From CADCWK01 sp964244115 (GTDB lineage Bacteria > Chloroflexota > Chloroflexia > Thermomicrobiales > UBA6265): 64,000 bases of DNA. The notes beneath the pieces were generated by a model. The model had not been told where the DNA came from. It ran no database searches and saw nothing but the letters and a program-made list of their open reading frames with translations. The first letter of the stretch is position 1. Each line of letters starts with the position of its first letter. Both the position numbers and the translations under genes were made by a program. The stretch spans positions 1-64,000 of the forward strand of contig CAXTHM010000010.1 of the NCBI GenBank assembly GCA_964244115.1. Direction: 5' to 3'. Positions 12,903 through 22,153 of this stretch are shown one piece after another.

Positions 12903-14423
12903 ATGGCGGTCGAGCCGTTGATCTTCGATCTCGCAAGTCCGGGCCGTCGCGCGATCAGGATGCCCGAACCGGACGTCCCGGAGACACCGCTCCCGGCCGG
13001 CATGGCGCGAGCGTCGCTCGCCTGGCCCGAGGTCAGCGAGATCGACGTGATCCGTCATTTCACCCGGCTCAGCCAGAAGAACCACGCGATCGACATCAAC
13101 TTCTACCCGCTCGGCTCCTGCACGATGAAGTACAACCCGAAGGTCAACGAGGCCGTGGCGCGGTACCCCGGTTTCGCCGGGATCCACCCCTACCAGCCTG
13201 AGGCGACCGTCCAGGGCGCGCTCGAACTGATGAGCGAACTCCAGGACATGCTGGCCGAGATCTCCGGCTTCCACGCTGTCACGCTCCAGCCGGCCGCCGG
13301 CGCCCACGGCGAGCTGACCGGGGTCCTGATCATCCGGGACTACCATGCCGAGCGCGGCGACGTGGCCCGGAACACGATCCTGGTCCCAGACAGCGCTCAC
13401 GGCACCAACCCGGCCACGGCCGTCATGGCCGGCTTCCGGGTCGAGACGATCCCGTCCAACAGCCGGGGAAACGTCGACATCGAGGCGCTCCGCCCGATGC
13501 TCGGACCACACATCGCCGGCCTGATGATCACCAACCCGAACACGCTCGGGCTCTGGGACGAGGGGATCGACGAGGTCATCGAGCTGGTCCATGAGGCCGG
13601 CGGGCTGGTCTACAACGACGGCGCCAACTTCAACGCCATCCTCGGGATCGCCCGGCCCGGCGACCTCGGCATCGACGTGATGCACTTCAACCTGCACAAG
13701 ACCTTCTCGACCCCGCACGGCGGCGGCGGACCCGGGTCCGGCCCGGTCGGCGTCCGCGCCGGTCTGGAGGAGTACCTGCCCGGACCGCGTATCCAGGTCG
13801 TCGATGAGGCGGACGGACCGCGCTACGAGTGGTTCATGCCGTCGAAGACCATCGGCCGCCTGCACTCGTTCCACGGCAACTTCGGCATGCACGTCCGGGC
13901 TTACACCTACATCCGCATGCACGGTGGCGCCGGGCTTCGACGAGTCAGCGAGGACGCCGTCCTGGCGGCCAACTACCTCAAGAGTCAGCTCGCCGAGGAC
14001 TACGTCGTCCCCTACGACCGCTCCTGCATGCACGAGTTCGTCGCCTCCGCCAGCCGGCAGAAGGCGAACGGCGTCAAGGCGGTCGACATCGCCAAGCGGC
14101 TGCTCGACTTCGGCATCCACCCGCCGACGACCTACTTCCCCCTGGTCGTGCCCGAGTGCCTGATGATGGAGCCGACCGAGACGGAGTCCAAGGAGACGCT
14201 CGACTCCTTCGTGCTGGCGATGAAGCAGATCGCGCGCGAGTCGGCCGAGACGCCCGAGCTGGTGAAGTCCGCCCCGCACACGACCGATTTCAAGCGGTTC
14301 GACGAGGCCGGCGCCAACCGCCGCCTGAACCTGCGCTGGGAGCCGGAGCACTCACAGGTCATCCCGAGCGAATCGGTCATCGGCGACCGCGAGCCGGTCC
14401 GGGAACTGGTCCCCGCCGAGTAG
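12903..14423 (+). CDS. gcvPB: Glycine dehydrogenase (decarboxylating) subunit 2
   Basis: PLP-dependent beta subunit of two-subunit P-protein; it decarboxylates glycine and transfers aminomethyl to the lipoyl H-protein. It is 506 aa, the usual length. Conserved blocks include PLGSCTMKYNPKVNE near residue 75, QPAAGAHGELTG, DSAHGTNPATA, and the PLP-lysine block HFNLHKTFSTPHGGGGPGSG. The ATG follows AGGAG by 8 nt. Subunit 1 (gcvPA), gcvT and gcvH are not adjacent, which is unusual for a split P-protein; they must be elsewhere or absent. A strong terminator lies 30 nt after the stop. Confidence 0.95.
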   Translation: MAVEPLIFDLASPGRRAIRMPEPDVPETPLPAGMARASLAWPEVSEIDVIRHFTRLSQKNHAIDINFYPLGSCTMKYNPKVNEAVARYPGFAGIHPYQPEATVQGALELMSELQDMLAEISGFHAVTLQPAAGAHGELTGVLIIRDYHAERGDVARNTILVPDSAHGTNPATAVMAGFRVETIPSNSRGNVDIEALRPMLGPHIAGLMITNPNTLGLWDEGIDEVIELVHEAGGLVYNDGANFNAILGIARPGDLGIDVMHFNLHKTFSTPHGGGGPGSGPVGVRAGLEEYLPGPRIQVVDEADGPRYEWFMPSKTIGRLHSFHGNFGMHVRAYTYIRMHGGAGLRRVSEDAVLAANYLKSQLAEDYVVPYDRSCMHEFVASASRQKANGVKAVDIAKRLLDFGIHPPTTYFPLVVPECLMMEPTETESKETLDSFVLAMKQIARESAETPELVKSAPHTTDFKRFDEAGANRRLNLRWEPEHSQVIPSESVIGDREPVRELVPAE

Positions 14424-14452
14424 CTCCCCGAGTTGGGTTGAAACGGACATGT

Positions 14453-14487
14453 GAGAGGGGCAACGCCGGATTGGCGTTGCCCCTCTC
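14453..14487 (+). terminator. Terminator of gcvPB
   Basis: A perfect 15-bp stem (14453-14467 with 14473-14487) with a 5-nt loop is followed by GCTGTTTCG. The sequence starts 30 nt past the gcvPB stop and is one of the strongest hairpins in the window. Confidence 0.8.
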
Positions 14488-14550
14488 GCTGTTTCGATTG
14501 AGCGAAAATCAACGGCCTCGCCCGGTGACGAAGCAGGCCTATCCCCCGGC

Positions 14551-14629
14551 CCGTCTCCGGCTCACCTGCTCGCTCACCCGCCGGAAGCGGCTCTCGCTAC
14601 GCTGCGGCTCTCAGGTGGCCGGAGAGCGG
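14551..14629 (+). repeat. Dispersed palindromic repeat, copy C1
   Basis: The ends form a long imperfect hairpin: CCGTCTCCGGCTCACCTG near the left and CAGGTGGCCGGAGAGCGG at the right. The core shares CTCGCTCACCCGC with the copy at 32150-32228 and GCGGCTCTCGCT with the inverted copy at 4373-4435. It lies between convergent genes. Confidence 0.6.
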
Positions 14630-14640
14630 AGACGCTCGTG

Positions 14641-15267
14641 TCAGCGGAGATGAGGGGTATGAGCAGAGCCCGCTGTAGCGCGAAGACGGTCCTGGGAGGC
14701 GAAGAGCGACGGGACTGGCAACCGCAAACCTGGAAGCAACGAGCCACCGTCCAGAACCTCATCCCCGGTCAACCGCCTCGCAGAACCACGACTGCCCATA
14801 ACCCGAACCTCGCGGCGTGTCGGATCGACCAACCAGGTCGTCTCAGTACCGGCGTCGAGATATCGGCCCATCCGCCGCTCCAGCTCGGTGTGGTTCTCGT
14901 CAGGTCCGCAGACTTCGACCGCGAGGTCAGGCGCGCCCTCGAAGAATGACGTCGGGTCCTGACCCTCGAGCCGTGAGCGCCGTACGAAGGCCGCATCTGC
15001 CAGGAGCACCGTGTCTGGCTCCCGAGAGATGCGAAAGGTGCCGTTACCTGCAACGACGTCACCAAGAGCTCGCTGACTGACGAACAGCAGCAGATGGGTC
15101 GCGATCGTCGTGGTCGTCATCGAGGCCCACCAGCCCGACAGGACGCGCCTGGTCAGGCGACCGTCGATCAACTCGACCGACGAGTCAGTCTCAAACAGCG
15201 TATGGAACTCCTCGCCGGAGTACGACCGTTCGAAGTCGTAGCCGGATTCGGTCGGTAATCGCTCCAT
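14641..15267 (-). CDS. Uma2-family (DUF820) PD-(D/E)XK nuclease-like protein
   Basis: A 208-aa protein of the Uma2 family, which has a restriction-endonuclease-like fold and no firmly established cellular role. Recognisable blocks are the N-terminal helix with SYSGEEFHTLFETD, a strand with LLADAAFVRR, the core APDLAVEVCGPDE, and RRMGRYLDAGTETTWLVDP. The usual catalytic lysine after the VEV strand appears as Arg (ERRMGRY), so activity is uncertain. GGAGGACGGTGG precedes the ATG. It is separated from leuS by about 30 nt in the opposite coding order, as a stand-alone gene after leuS on the minus strand. Confidence 0.8.
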   Translation of the reverse strand: MERLPTESGYDFERSYSGEEFHTLFETDSSVELIDGRLTRRVLSGWWASMTTTTIATHLLLFVSQRALGDVVAGNGTFRISREPDTVLLADAAFVRRSRLEGQDPTSFFEGAPDLAVEVCGPDENHTELERRMGRYLDAGTETTWLVDPTRREVRVMGSRGSARRLTGDEVLDGGSLLPGLRLPVPSLFASQDRLRATAGSAHTPHLR

Positions 15268-15298
15268 CCACCGTCCTCCAGAGATGCTGGATCGAGGT

Positions 15299-17733
15299 CT
15301 ACCCGCGGACGACGATGTTGATCAGCCGATCGGGCACGTGGATCACCTTGACCGGCTCGCGATCGCCCATGTGCTCACGGACCTTCGGCAGGTCGCGCAC
15401 CTGGGCCAGCGCGTCCGCCTCGGTCAGACCGACCGGGACCGTCAGCCGCTCGCGAACCTTGCCGTTGACCTGGACGACGAGCTCGACCTCCGCGACTGTC
15501 AGGAGCGACGCGTCGAAGACCGGCCAATCCTGATGATGGACCGAGTACGGATGCCCAAGCCGCTGCCAGAGCTCCTCGGCGACGAACGGCGTGCTCGGCG
15601 CCATCAGCAGGACCAGCGTGTCGACGGCGTCCCGCCAGGCTGGCGTGCTGACCACCGGGGTCTCGCGCTGGGCCATCAACGCGTTGGTGAACTCGATTAG
15701 GGCCGCCACCATCGTGTTGAAGGCGAACTGCTCGATATCCTCCGTCACCTTCCGGATCGTCTGATGCGTCAGCCGCCGGATCGCCTTCGCTTCGGCCGTC
15801 GTGTCGTCGCCGTCGATCGGCCTCCCGACCGATTCCGAGACGACCTGGAACGTCCGGCGGATGAACCGGTTCATCCCGATCGGCCCCTGGTCGTTCCACG
15901 GACCGCCCAGCTCCCAGGGGCCGAGGTACATCAGGTGGAGGCGCAGCGTGTCCGCTCCCCACTGCGACACGATCGAGTCCGGGCTGACCTGAGTCCCCCG
16001 GCTCTTGGACATCTTGGTGCCCTCGACCGACAGGATCATTCCCTGGTTCCGGAGCCGCTTGAACGGCTCGTCATGGTCGATCAGGTCGAAGTCGCGCAGC
16101 ACCTTCGTGATGAACCGGGCGTAGAGCAGGTGCAGGATCGCGTGCTCGATCCCGCCGGTGTAGAGATCGACCGGCGTCCACAGCTTCGCCGCCGCGGTGT
16201 CGAACATGCCCTGGTCGAACTGCGGGCTGGCGTAGCGGAACCAGTACCACGACGAATCCATGAAGGTGTCCATCGTGTCCGTCTCGCGCCGGGCCGGGCC
16301 GCCGCAGGACGGACAGATGGTGTGCAGGAACGCCTCGTGGTGGACGAGCGGGCTCTGGCCGGTCGGCGTGAACTCGGCGTCGAGGGGCAGCTCGACCGGC
16401 AGCTGGTCCTCGGGGATCGGCACCATGCCGCAGGCGTCGCAGTAGACGACCGGGATCGGCGTGCCCCAGTACCGCTGCCGGGAGATCAGCCAGTCCCGCA
16501 GGCGGTAGTTGATCTCCCGCTCGCCCCGGTTCTGAGCGGCCAGCCACTCGATGATCGTCTCGATGCTCTCCGGCACAGGTGTCCCGTCGAACTGGCCGGA
16601 ATTGATCATCCGGCCCGGACCGACGTACGCCTCCCTCATGCTCGCACCGTCGAGCGGGTCGACGCCGTCGGGCTGGATGACCGGGATGATCGGCAGCCCG
16701 TGGGAGCGGGCAAACTGGAAGTCGCGGTCGTCGTGCGCGGGGACGGCCATGATCGCGCCGGTGCCGTACCCCATCAGGACGTAGTCGGCGATCCAGATCG
16801 GGATGCGCTCGTCATTGACGGGGTTGGTCGCGTAGGCACCGGTCCAGACGCCGCTTTTCGCGTCGCTGACGTCGCTCGACATCCGCTCGATCTCGGNNNN
16901 NNNNNNATGAACGTGGCGCCCCAGACCGTGTCCGGCCGGGTGGTGAAGACCTCCAGCCCCTCGCCGGTGTCCAGCCGGAAGGACAGCCGGGCGCCGCGCG
17001 ACTTGCCGATCCAGTTGCGCTGCATCGTCTTGACGCGCTCGGGCCAGTCGACCGTGTAGAGGCCGTCCAGCAATTCGTCGGCATAATCGGTGATCCGGAA
17101 GTACCACTGCTCGAGGTCGCGCTTGTAGACCTCGTGCCCGCAGCGCTCGCAGATGTTGCCGTCGATGACCTGCTCATTCGCCAGCACCGTCTGGTCGTTC
17201 GGGCACCACCAGACCGACCCGGGCGCCCGGTAAGCGATCCCGCGCTCGAGCATCCGGAGGAACAGCCACTGGTTCCAGCGGTAGAACTCCGGCGTGCAGG
17301 TCACCACCTGTCGCGACCAGTCGATCATCGGTCCCATCGCGCGGTACTGCTCGCGCATGAGTTCGATGTTGTCGATCGTCCAGGCCGCCGGGTGGATGTT
17401 GTTCCGGATCGCGGCGTTCTCGGCCGGCAGCCCGAAGGCGTCGAACCCCATCGGGAACAGGACGTTGTAGCCCCGCATCCGCTGGAGCCGGGCGTAGGCA
17501 TCCGGCACCACGTAGGCCCACCAGTGACCGACATGGAGAATCCCGGAGGGGTACGGGTACATCGTCAGGCTGAACCACTTCGGGCGCGGGTCGTCGTCGT
17601 CGACCCGGTAGAGATCGTCGATCTCCCACTGCCGCCGCCACTTGGCCTCGATCGCCGAGGCGTCGTAGGCGTCCTGCAGCCGTCGACTGTCGTTGGACTC
17701 CACCGCCGTGCTGCCCGCTGTCCGCTCGACCAT
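15299..17733 (-). CDS. leuS: Leucyl-tRNA synthetase (interrupted by an assembly gap)
   Basis: Class I synthetase charging tRNA-Leu. The N-terminal part has the HIGH-type signature YPSGILHVGHWWAYV and the zinc-like CERCGHEV block. The C-terminal part has the editing-domain segment TGAYATNPVNDERIP, the GTKMSKSRG signature and the anticodon-binding end. A run of ten N at 16897-16906 splits the gene and throws the two halves out of frame. Comparison with the family suggests that about 30 residues of the editing domain (between VWGATF and EIERMSS) are missing, so the gap size is nominal. The ATG at 17733 follows directly after the T-box terminator region. Expression should respond to uncharged tRNA-Leu. 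Confidence 0.95.
16897..16906. other. Assembly gap (N run)
   Basis: Ten undetermined bases inside leuS. The flanking halves are in different frames and the protein alignment expected for LeuS lacks about 30 residues, so the true gap is likely near 90-100 nt rather than 10. Confidence 0.95.
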
Positions 17734-17767
17734 CTTCTCTGCCCATCCCTGTTGCGTCGGATCAGTG

Positions 17768-17815
17768 AAAACGACAAAGCGCCCCTCGTCCCATGACAGG
17801 GACGAGAGGCGCTTT
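17768..17815 (-). terminator. T-box intrinsic terminator of leuS
   Basis: A 17-bp stem (17776-17792 with 17799-17815; one G-U in RNA) and 6-nt loop end with GTCGTTTT on the minus strand. Its 5' arm contains CTCGTCCCT, which can pair instead with the T-box sequence to form the antiterminator. It stands 35 nt before the leuS start. Confidence 0.9.
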
Positions 17816-17841
17816 GCTCCCGCGATACCACCCTTGTTGAC

Positions 17842-17954
17842 CGATGCCGGGCGCCCTCTGGGTGGAGCTCCGGGGACTCGAACCCCGTACCTCCACACTG
17901 CCAGTGTGGCGCTCTCCCGGATGAGCTAGAGCCCCGTAACGGCACCCGGCATCG
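17842..17954 (-). repeat. 14-bp inverted repeat enclosing tRNA-Ala
   Basis: Arms 17842-17855 and 17941-17954 are complementary over all 14 positions in RNA (13 Watson-Crick pairs and one G-U). They leave only 5 nt before and 7 nt after the tRNA. In the leader this helix occupies the place of T-box Stem III, with the tRNA as its apical part. Confidence 0.9.
17863..17935 (-). tRNA. tRNA-Ala (anticodon GGC)
   Basis: The 73-nt sequence folds into a full cloverleaf: acceptor GGGGCTC/GAGCTCC with the G3-U70 alanine identity pair, D stem GCTC/GAGC, anticodon stem CCACA/TGTGG with loop CTGGCAG, T stem CGGGG/CCCCG with TTCGAGT, and discriminator A73. Invariant T8, A14, G18, G19, A21, T33, T54, T55, C56, A58 and C61 are present. 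Position 15 is T and position 48 is A, a swapped version of the usual R15-Y48 pair. After A73 the DNA reads CCC, so the terminal CCA is not fully encoded. It lies inside the leuS T-box leader. Confidence 0.95.
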
Positions 17955-18143
17955 ATCCACTCAAGGACCCGCTATCGGAGGTCACCCGCTGTCACCCGGC
18001 CTTGCGGCCGTGACAGGACTCCCGGACGAGTTCGGCCACTCACGTTGCCTCGCACCGACCGGCAACTCGCTGGGAAACGCAGCCTACTACTTCCGATCGG
18101 CGTCTGGTGTTCCGCGCCCGAAACTGACCGGGCACGGCGATGA

Positions 18144-18172
18144 ATACTAGTGGCGAGCCCGATCGATGTCAA
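18144..18172 (-). promoter_or_regulatory. Promoter of the tRNA-Ala/leuS transcript
   Basis: TTGACA (18167-18172) and TAGTAT (18144-18149) are 17 nt apart on the minus strand. The predicted start near 18137 precedes a hairpin (CCGTGCCCG with CGGGCGCGG) and then T-box Stem I. No other promoter-like sequence is evident closer to the tRNA. Confidence 0.8.
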
Positions 18173-18270
18173 GGGTTCCAGTCAAGGAGTTCCGGCGGGC
18201 CGTCCGGCCCCGTCATGGCCCCCGAGACCGACCGATCAGCCCGGACGAGCGGATGACTCCTCTACCCCGA

Positions 18271-18876
18271 TCAGCCCTGGGCCGGCTCGGGCGTCGGGAT
18301 GCCGTAGGGGTCCTCACCGAATGTGACCGGGGTGTCGACCCCGTAGCCGTTCCCGGCGAGGAAGCCGGCGGGCATCTCCAGGACGTACTCCGCGGCGCCC
18401 GGCGACTGATGCCGGGGGATCAGATCCTGGGACTCGCCCGGCGGTCCCGGACAGGTGTTCTCGGCCGCACCGGTGATGACGCCATCCTGCAGCCAGATGA
18501 TGTCCAGGCAGAACCGCATCCCCCCCATCCAGAAGTTGCGCACCTCTGGCGGACCGTCGAACACGAACAGCATCCCCGTGTCCGGCAGGAGACCGGCCCG
18601 CTGGCCGAGCCCCAGCGACCGCTCCCGGTCGGTGTTCGCGACCTCGACGAGGACCGGCGTCGTCCCGACGGTCATCGCCAGCGGCCGATCGCGGGGGACG
18701 AGTTCGGCTCGCCACGGCGGTGCGGCGGGAACGGTCGCTGCGGCTCCCGGCGCGGGCGTCACATCCTGCCCGGCCGCCAGGGTGACGCCGCTAAGGCCAA
18801 GGATCATCGCCAACAGGATCAGGACGAACCGCATCGTGTTCGGATGGGACGACCGGTGGGCGGATTGCTGGATCAT
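18271..18876 (-). CDS. Exported DUF192 protein
   Basis: A 201-aa secreted or lipoprotein-like protein with the DUF192 fold. The N-terminus has a signal core (FVLILLAMILGLSGVTLAA). The DUF192 domain follows at about residues 65-185, with VEVANTDRERSLGLGQRAGL, GMLFVFDGPPEVRNFWM and CLDIIWLQDG, all typical. The family is widespread but its role is not settled. The ATG has GGAGGA eight bases upstream. It follows otsB by 37 nt on the same strand and may share its transcript. Confidence 0.88.
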   Translation of the reverse strand: MIQQSAHRSSHPNTMRFVLILLAMILGLSGVTLAAGQDVTPAPGAAATVPAAPPWRAELVPRDRPLAMTVGTTPVLVEVANTDRERSLGLGQRAGLLPDTGMLFVFDGPPEVRNFWMGGMRFCLDIIWLQDGVITGAAENTCPGPPGESQDLIPRHQSPGAAEYVLEMPAGFLAGNGYGVDTPVTFGEDPYGIPTPEPAQG

Positions 18877-18913
18877 GGACGGTTCCTCCAGACGGTTCCA
18901 GGAAGGGGCCGCG

Positions 18914-19750
18914 TCATGGCTGACCCGAGAGGTGGCTGGCGATCGCCGTCAGGACGGCCGACATCTCGTCGGGGTTGGCGACCTGCACGTCGCTGGCCTC
19001 CCGGACCTGGACCGGCGTGTCCGACCCAACGACGCCGATGATCAGCGCATCGATGGTTCCCGCCGCTCGCATCCCCGCCAGGATCTCGAATCCTTCGACG
19101 TCCGAGATGTCGTCGCCGGAGAACACCACGCCCCGGAGGCCGTTCTGCTGAATGATATCCCGCAGCGCCGTCCCCTTGGAGATCCCGGTATTGGGCCGGA
19201 GTTCCATGATCATCCGGCCGGGGACGAGTTGCAGACCGTGCTCCCCGGCGGCATGGACGAGCACCGGCAGCATCTCTTCCAGGAACCGCTCGGGGTTGGG
19301 GGCCTGTCGGTAATGGACCGTCGCGCTGAGCCGCTTGTCCTCCAGGATCAACCCCTGATCGAGTTCGAGCCGTTGGGCCGCCCCCGCGATCTCGGCGAGC
19401 GCCTGGCGCAGCCCGTCCTGGGCCGCCAACGCCGCCGGGTTGTCCTCGTGCCGCCCATCGATCTCCCATTCGAGGCCGTGGTTGCCAACGAAGGAGAGGG
19501 CTGGCACCTGGACGAGACCCTGCGCCACGTCCAGCGCCCGGCCCGTGACGATCCCGGTCATGGCGAGGTGGCGCTGGATGACGATCAGCGCCTCCCGGGC
19601 GGCGGGCTCGACGAAGGCCTCGTCCGGTCGCGGCGCCATGTAGCTGATCGTGCCGTCGATATCGGTGAACAGGCCCGATGGGGTCGAGGCGAGGGTCGAG
19701 ATCGCCCGAACGGTGATGGCCTCGATCTCAGCGGTCATCTGCGTCGTCAT
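18914..19750 (-). CDS. otsB: Trehalose-6-phosphate phosphatase
   Basis: HAD-superfamily phosphatase that releases trehalose from trehalose 6-phosphate. It is 278 aa. Motif I is FTDIDGTIS (DxDGT), motif II lies at TGR (residues ~70), the lysine motif is around GISKGTALR, and motif IV is SGDDISDVEGF. The ATG at 19750 is preceded by AGGAGG nine bases away, whereas the ATG at 19768 has no good site. It overlaps the end of the upstream gene by 23 nt, implying coupling. OtsA is not in the window. Trehalose made here could feed TreS and the GlgE pathway 20 kb away. Confidence 0.93.
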   Translation of the reverse strand: MTTQMTAEIEAITVRAISTLASTPSGLFTDIDGTISYMAPRPDEAFVEPAAREALIVIQRHLAMTGIVTGRALDVAQGLVQVPALSFVGNHGLEWEIDGRHEDNPAALAAQDGLRQALAEIAGAAQRLELDQGLILEDKRLSATVHYRQAPNPERFLEEMLPVLVHAAGEHGLQLVPGRMIMELRPNTGISKGTALRDIIQQNGLRGVVFSGDDISDVEGFEILAGMRAAGTIDALIIGVVGSDTPVQVREASDVQVANPDEMSAVLTAIASHLSGQP

Positions 19751-20444
19751 GCCGTGTGCCCTCCTCATAGGTGAAGGTGTCGCCGGTGACGGCGTCCACG
19801 TAGAGGTCGCGGGTCGCGCCGCCGGTCCCCACCGTCAGGTGCAGGACGATCGTCTCGGCGGGGATCGACCTCGGTCCGAACGGTGGGTCGGCGGTATTGA
19901 GCCGGATCGTGATGCCGCTGGCGCCGACCTCTTCGTCGTCCGGGATCCCGAGCCTCACTATCGCGTCGTGAACGACGTCGAACGAGACGTTGTCGGACGG
20001 CAACTCCTTGGGCTCCGGATCGCCGGGATCGAGCGGCCGGAGGGTAGCCGTCTCCGGGTCCCAGACGCCCTTGGCATCCGCGGAGTAGAAGGTCGTCCGG
20101 ACTCGCGGTTCATCGGCGAGGAATCCGCAACTCAGGTCCGTCGAGATCAGCACCGCATCCGGCCGCCATTCCACGGCCAGCGAGCGGTCGGCCTCGACGG
20201 TGATCCGCCACGCCTCCGCGAGTTTCGGGATGTCGCCGATATGGAGCCGTCCCGTCGCGCAGATACCCACCTCGCCCGCCGTCGAGGGCAGAGGGCCATC
20301 GTCCGGCTGCGCCGACGCCGCGAGGGTCGGGCTGGCCACGATCAGGAGCAGCAACGCCACCATCCGTGCCACGGTCAACCACCGTCGGCGGCCACGGCCA
20401 CGGCGCGACGGTCCTGACTGATGAGGGAAACCCGAACGATCCAT
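19728..20444 (-). CDS. Secreted hypothetical protein
   Basis: A 238-aa protein with a basic N-terminus and a hydrophobic signal segment (MVALLLLIVASPTLAASA). The mature part has two conserved-looking halves; the end reads DLYVDAVTGDTFTYEEG, reminiscent of the closing strand of PepSY-like domains, but the family is not certain. The start is unclear: the ATG at 20444 lacks a clear Shine-Dalgarno site. Its end overlaps otsB by 23 nt, so both are probably cotranscribed with the DUF192 gene. It is divergent from the cysS-like gene. Confidence 0.6.
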   Translation of the reverse strand: MDRSGFPHQSGPSRRGRGRRRWLTVARMVALLLLIVASPTLAASAQPDDGPLPSTAGEVGICATGRLHIGDIPKLAEAWRITVEADRSLAVEWRPDAVLISTDLSCGFLADEPRVRTTFYSADAKGVWDPETATLRPLDPGDPEPKELPSDNVSFDVVHDAIVRLGIPDDEEVGASGITIRLNTADPPFGPRSIPAETIVLHLTVGTGGATRDLYVDAVTGDTFTYEEGTRHDDADDR

Positions 20445-20754
20445 GAGGCTGCGAACGCTCCTGCTGCGCCGAGACGCCGGCGACCGCCACTTCCATGGCA
20501 CCGGCCCCAATATAGCCGACCGTTCGGCGAACGACCGGACCTGCCGTGCACGCGTCCCGGCGGCGGTGGCATCCCGCCAACGTCGGCGGGTTCCGGGCCG
20601 GGGCGCTCGGATATACTGGCGACCAGCGACGATGAGCGTCCGGCCGAACCGGCTCAGTGGCCAGCGGCCGAACCGATCCCTCCAGCACCGAGCGACTCGA
20701 ACACCGGAACACCGACAGGTCGACAACCCTATCAACGTCTGGAGTACGACGGGA

Positions 20755-21951
<1,197 letters not shown>

Positions 21952-21970
21952 CCGGGCACGGATTCGGGCC

Positions 21971-22153
21971 GTGCTATACTCGCCCGTCTGCACGAACGCA
22001 CGGACGGCCCTGATCTTCGCGGTCGTCCGTTGTCGTGCGTCCGCCCTCCATCCGTTGGCACCCTCGCGGTGCCTTACCTTTCCGCTTTGCTCGAGCCCGG
22101 GAGCGCAACCCCGATGTCTTGACGTGAGGCGTCTCCATGGAAAGGAGCATCCG
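21971..22153 (+). promoter_or_regulatory. rpsF promoter and structured 5' leader
   Basis: An extended -10 (TGCTATACT, TATACT at 21975-21980) precedes a leader with two hairpins: one pairing CGCAC near 21994 with GTGCG, and a tight GGCACC/GGTGCC hairpin (22057-22073). rpsF leaders in other bacteria carry an S6:S18 binding element; the specific CACCG bulge is not clearly identifiable here. AAAGGAG at 22141-22147 is the ribosome-binding site. Confidence 0.4.

Larger units (their letters stand above)
17768..18137 (-). promoter_or_regulatory. T-box riboswitch (leucine, CUC specifier) upstream of leuS
   Basis: The leader of about 400 nt has Stem I landmarks in order: GGAAGTAGTAGG (S-turn AGTA, 18083-18094), CAGCGAG followed by a GTTGCC/GGCAAC distal helix, then GAACTCGTCCGGGAG, in which CTC (18028-18030) after GAA is the expected specifier. 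CUC is a Leu codon, agreeing with leuS. A hairpin at 17990-18015 fills the Stem II position. The T-box proper, AAGGGTGGTATCGCGGG (17816-17835), is close to the consensus AGGGTGGNACCGCG and is followed by the terminator. An intact tRNA-Ala gene lies between Stem II and the T-box, which is exceptional. Confidence 0.92.

Noticed and set aside
12588..14351. A 587-codon minus-strand frame
   Set aside because: It is the antisense shadow of gcvPB with a typical Arg/Val/Asp/Gly bias.
15299..17733. leuS as a frameshifted pseudogene
   Set aside because: The frame change coincides exactly with the N run; both halves retain intact signature motifs.
17734..17898. N-terminal extension of LeuS reading through the terminator and tRNA region
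   Set aside because: The extra ~55 codons overlap the T-box terminator and antiterminator, and the LeuS fold begins after the ATG at 17733.
20443..20754. A 104-codon N-terminal extension of the CysS/MshC-like protein
   Set aside because: It is Arg-rich, antisense to the neighbouring gene and its promoter region, and lacks family similarity; the conserved start is at 20755.
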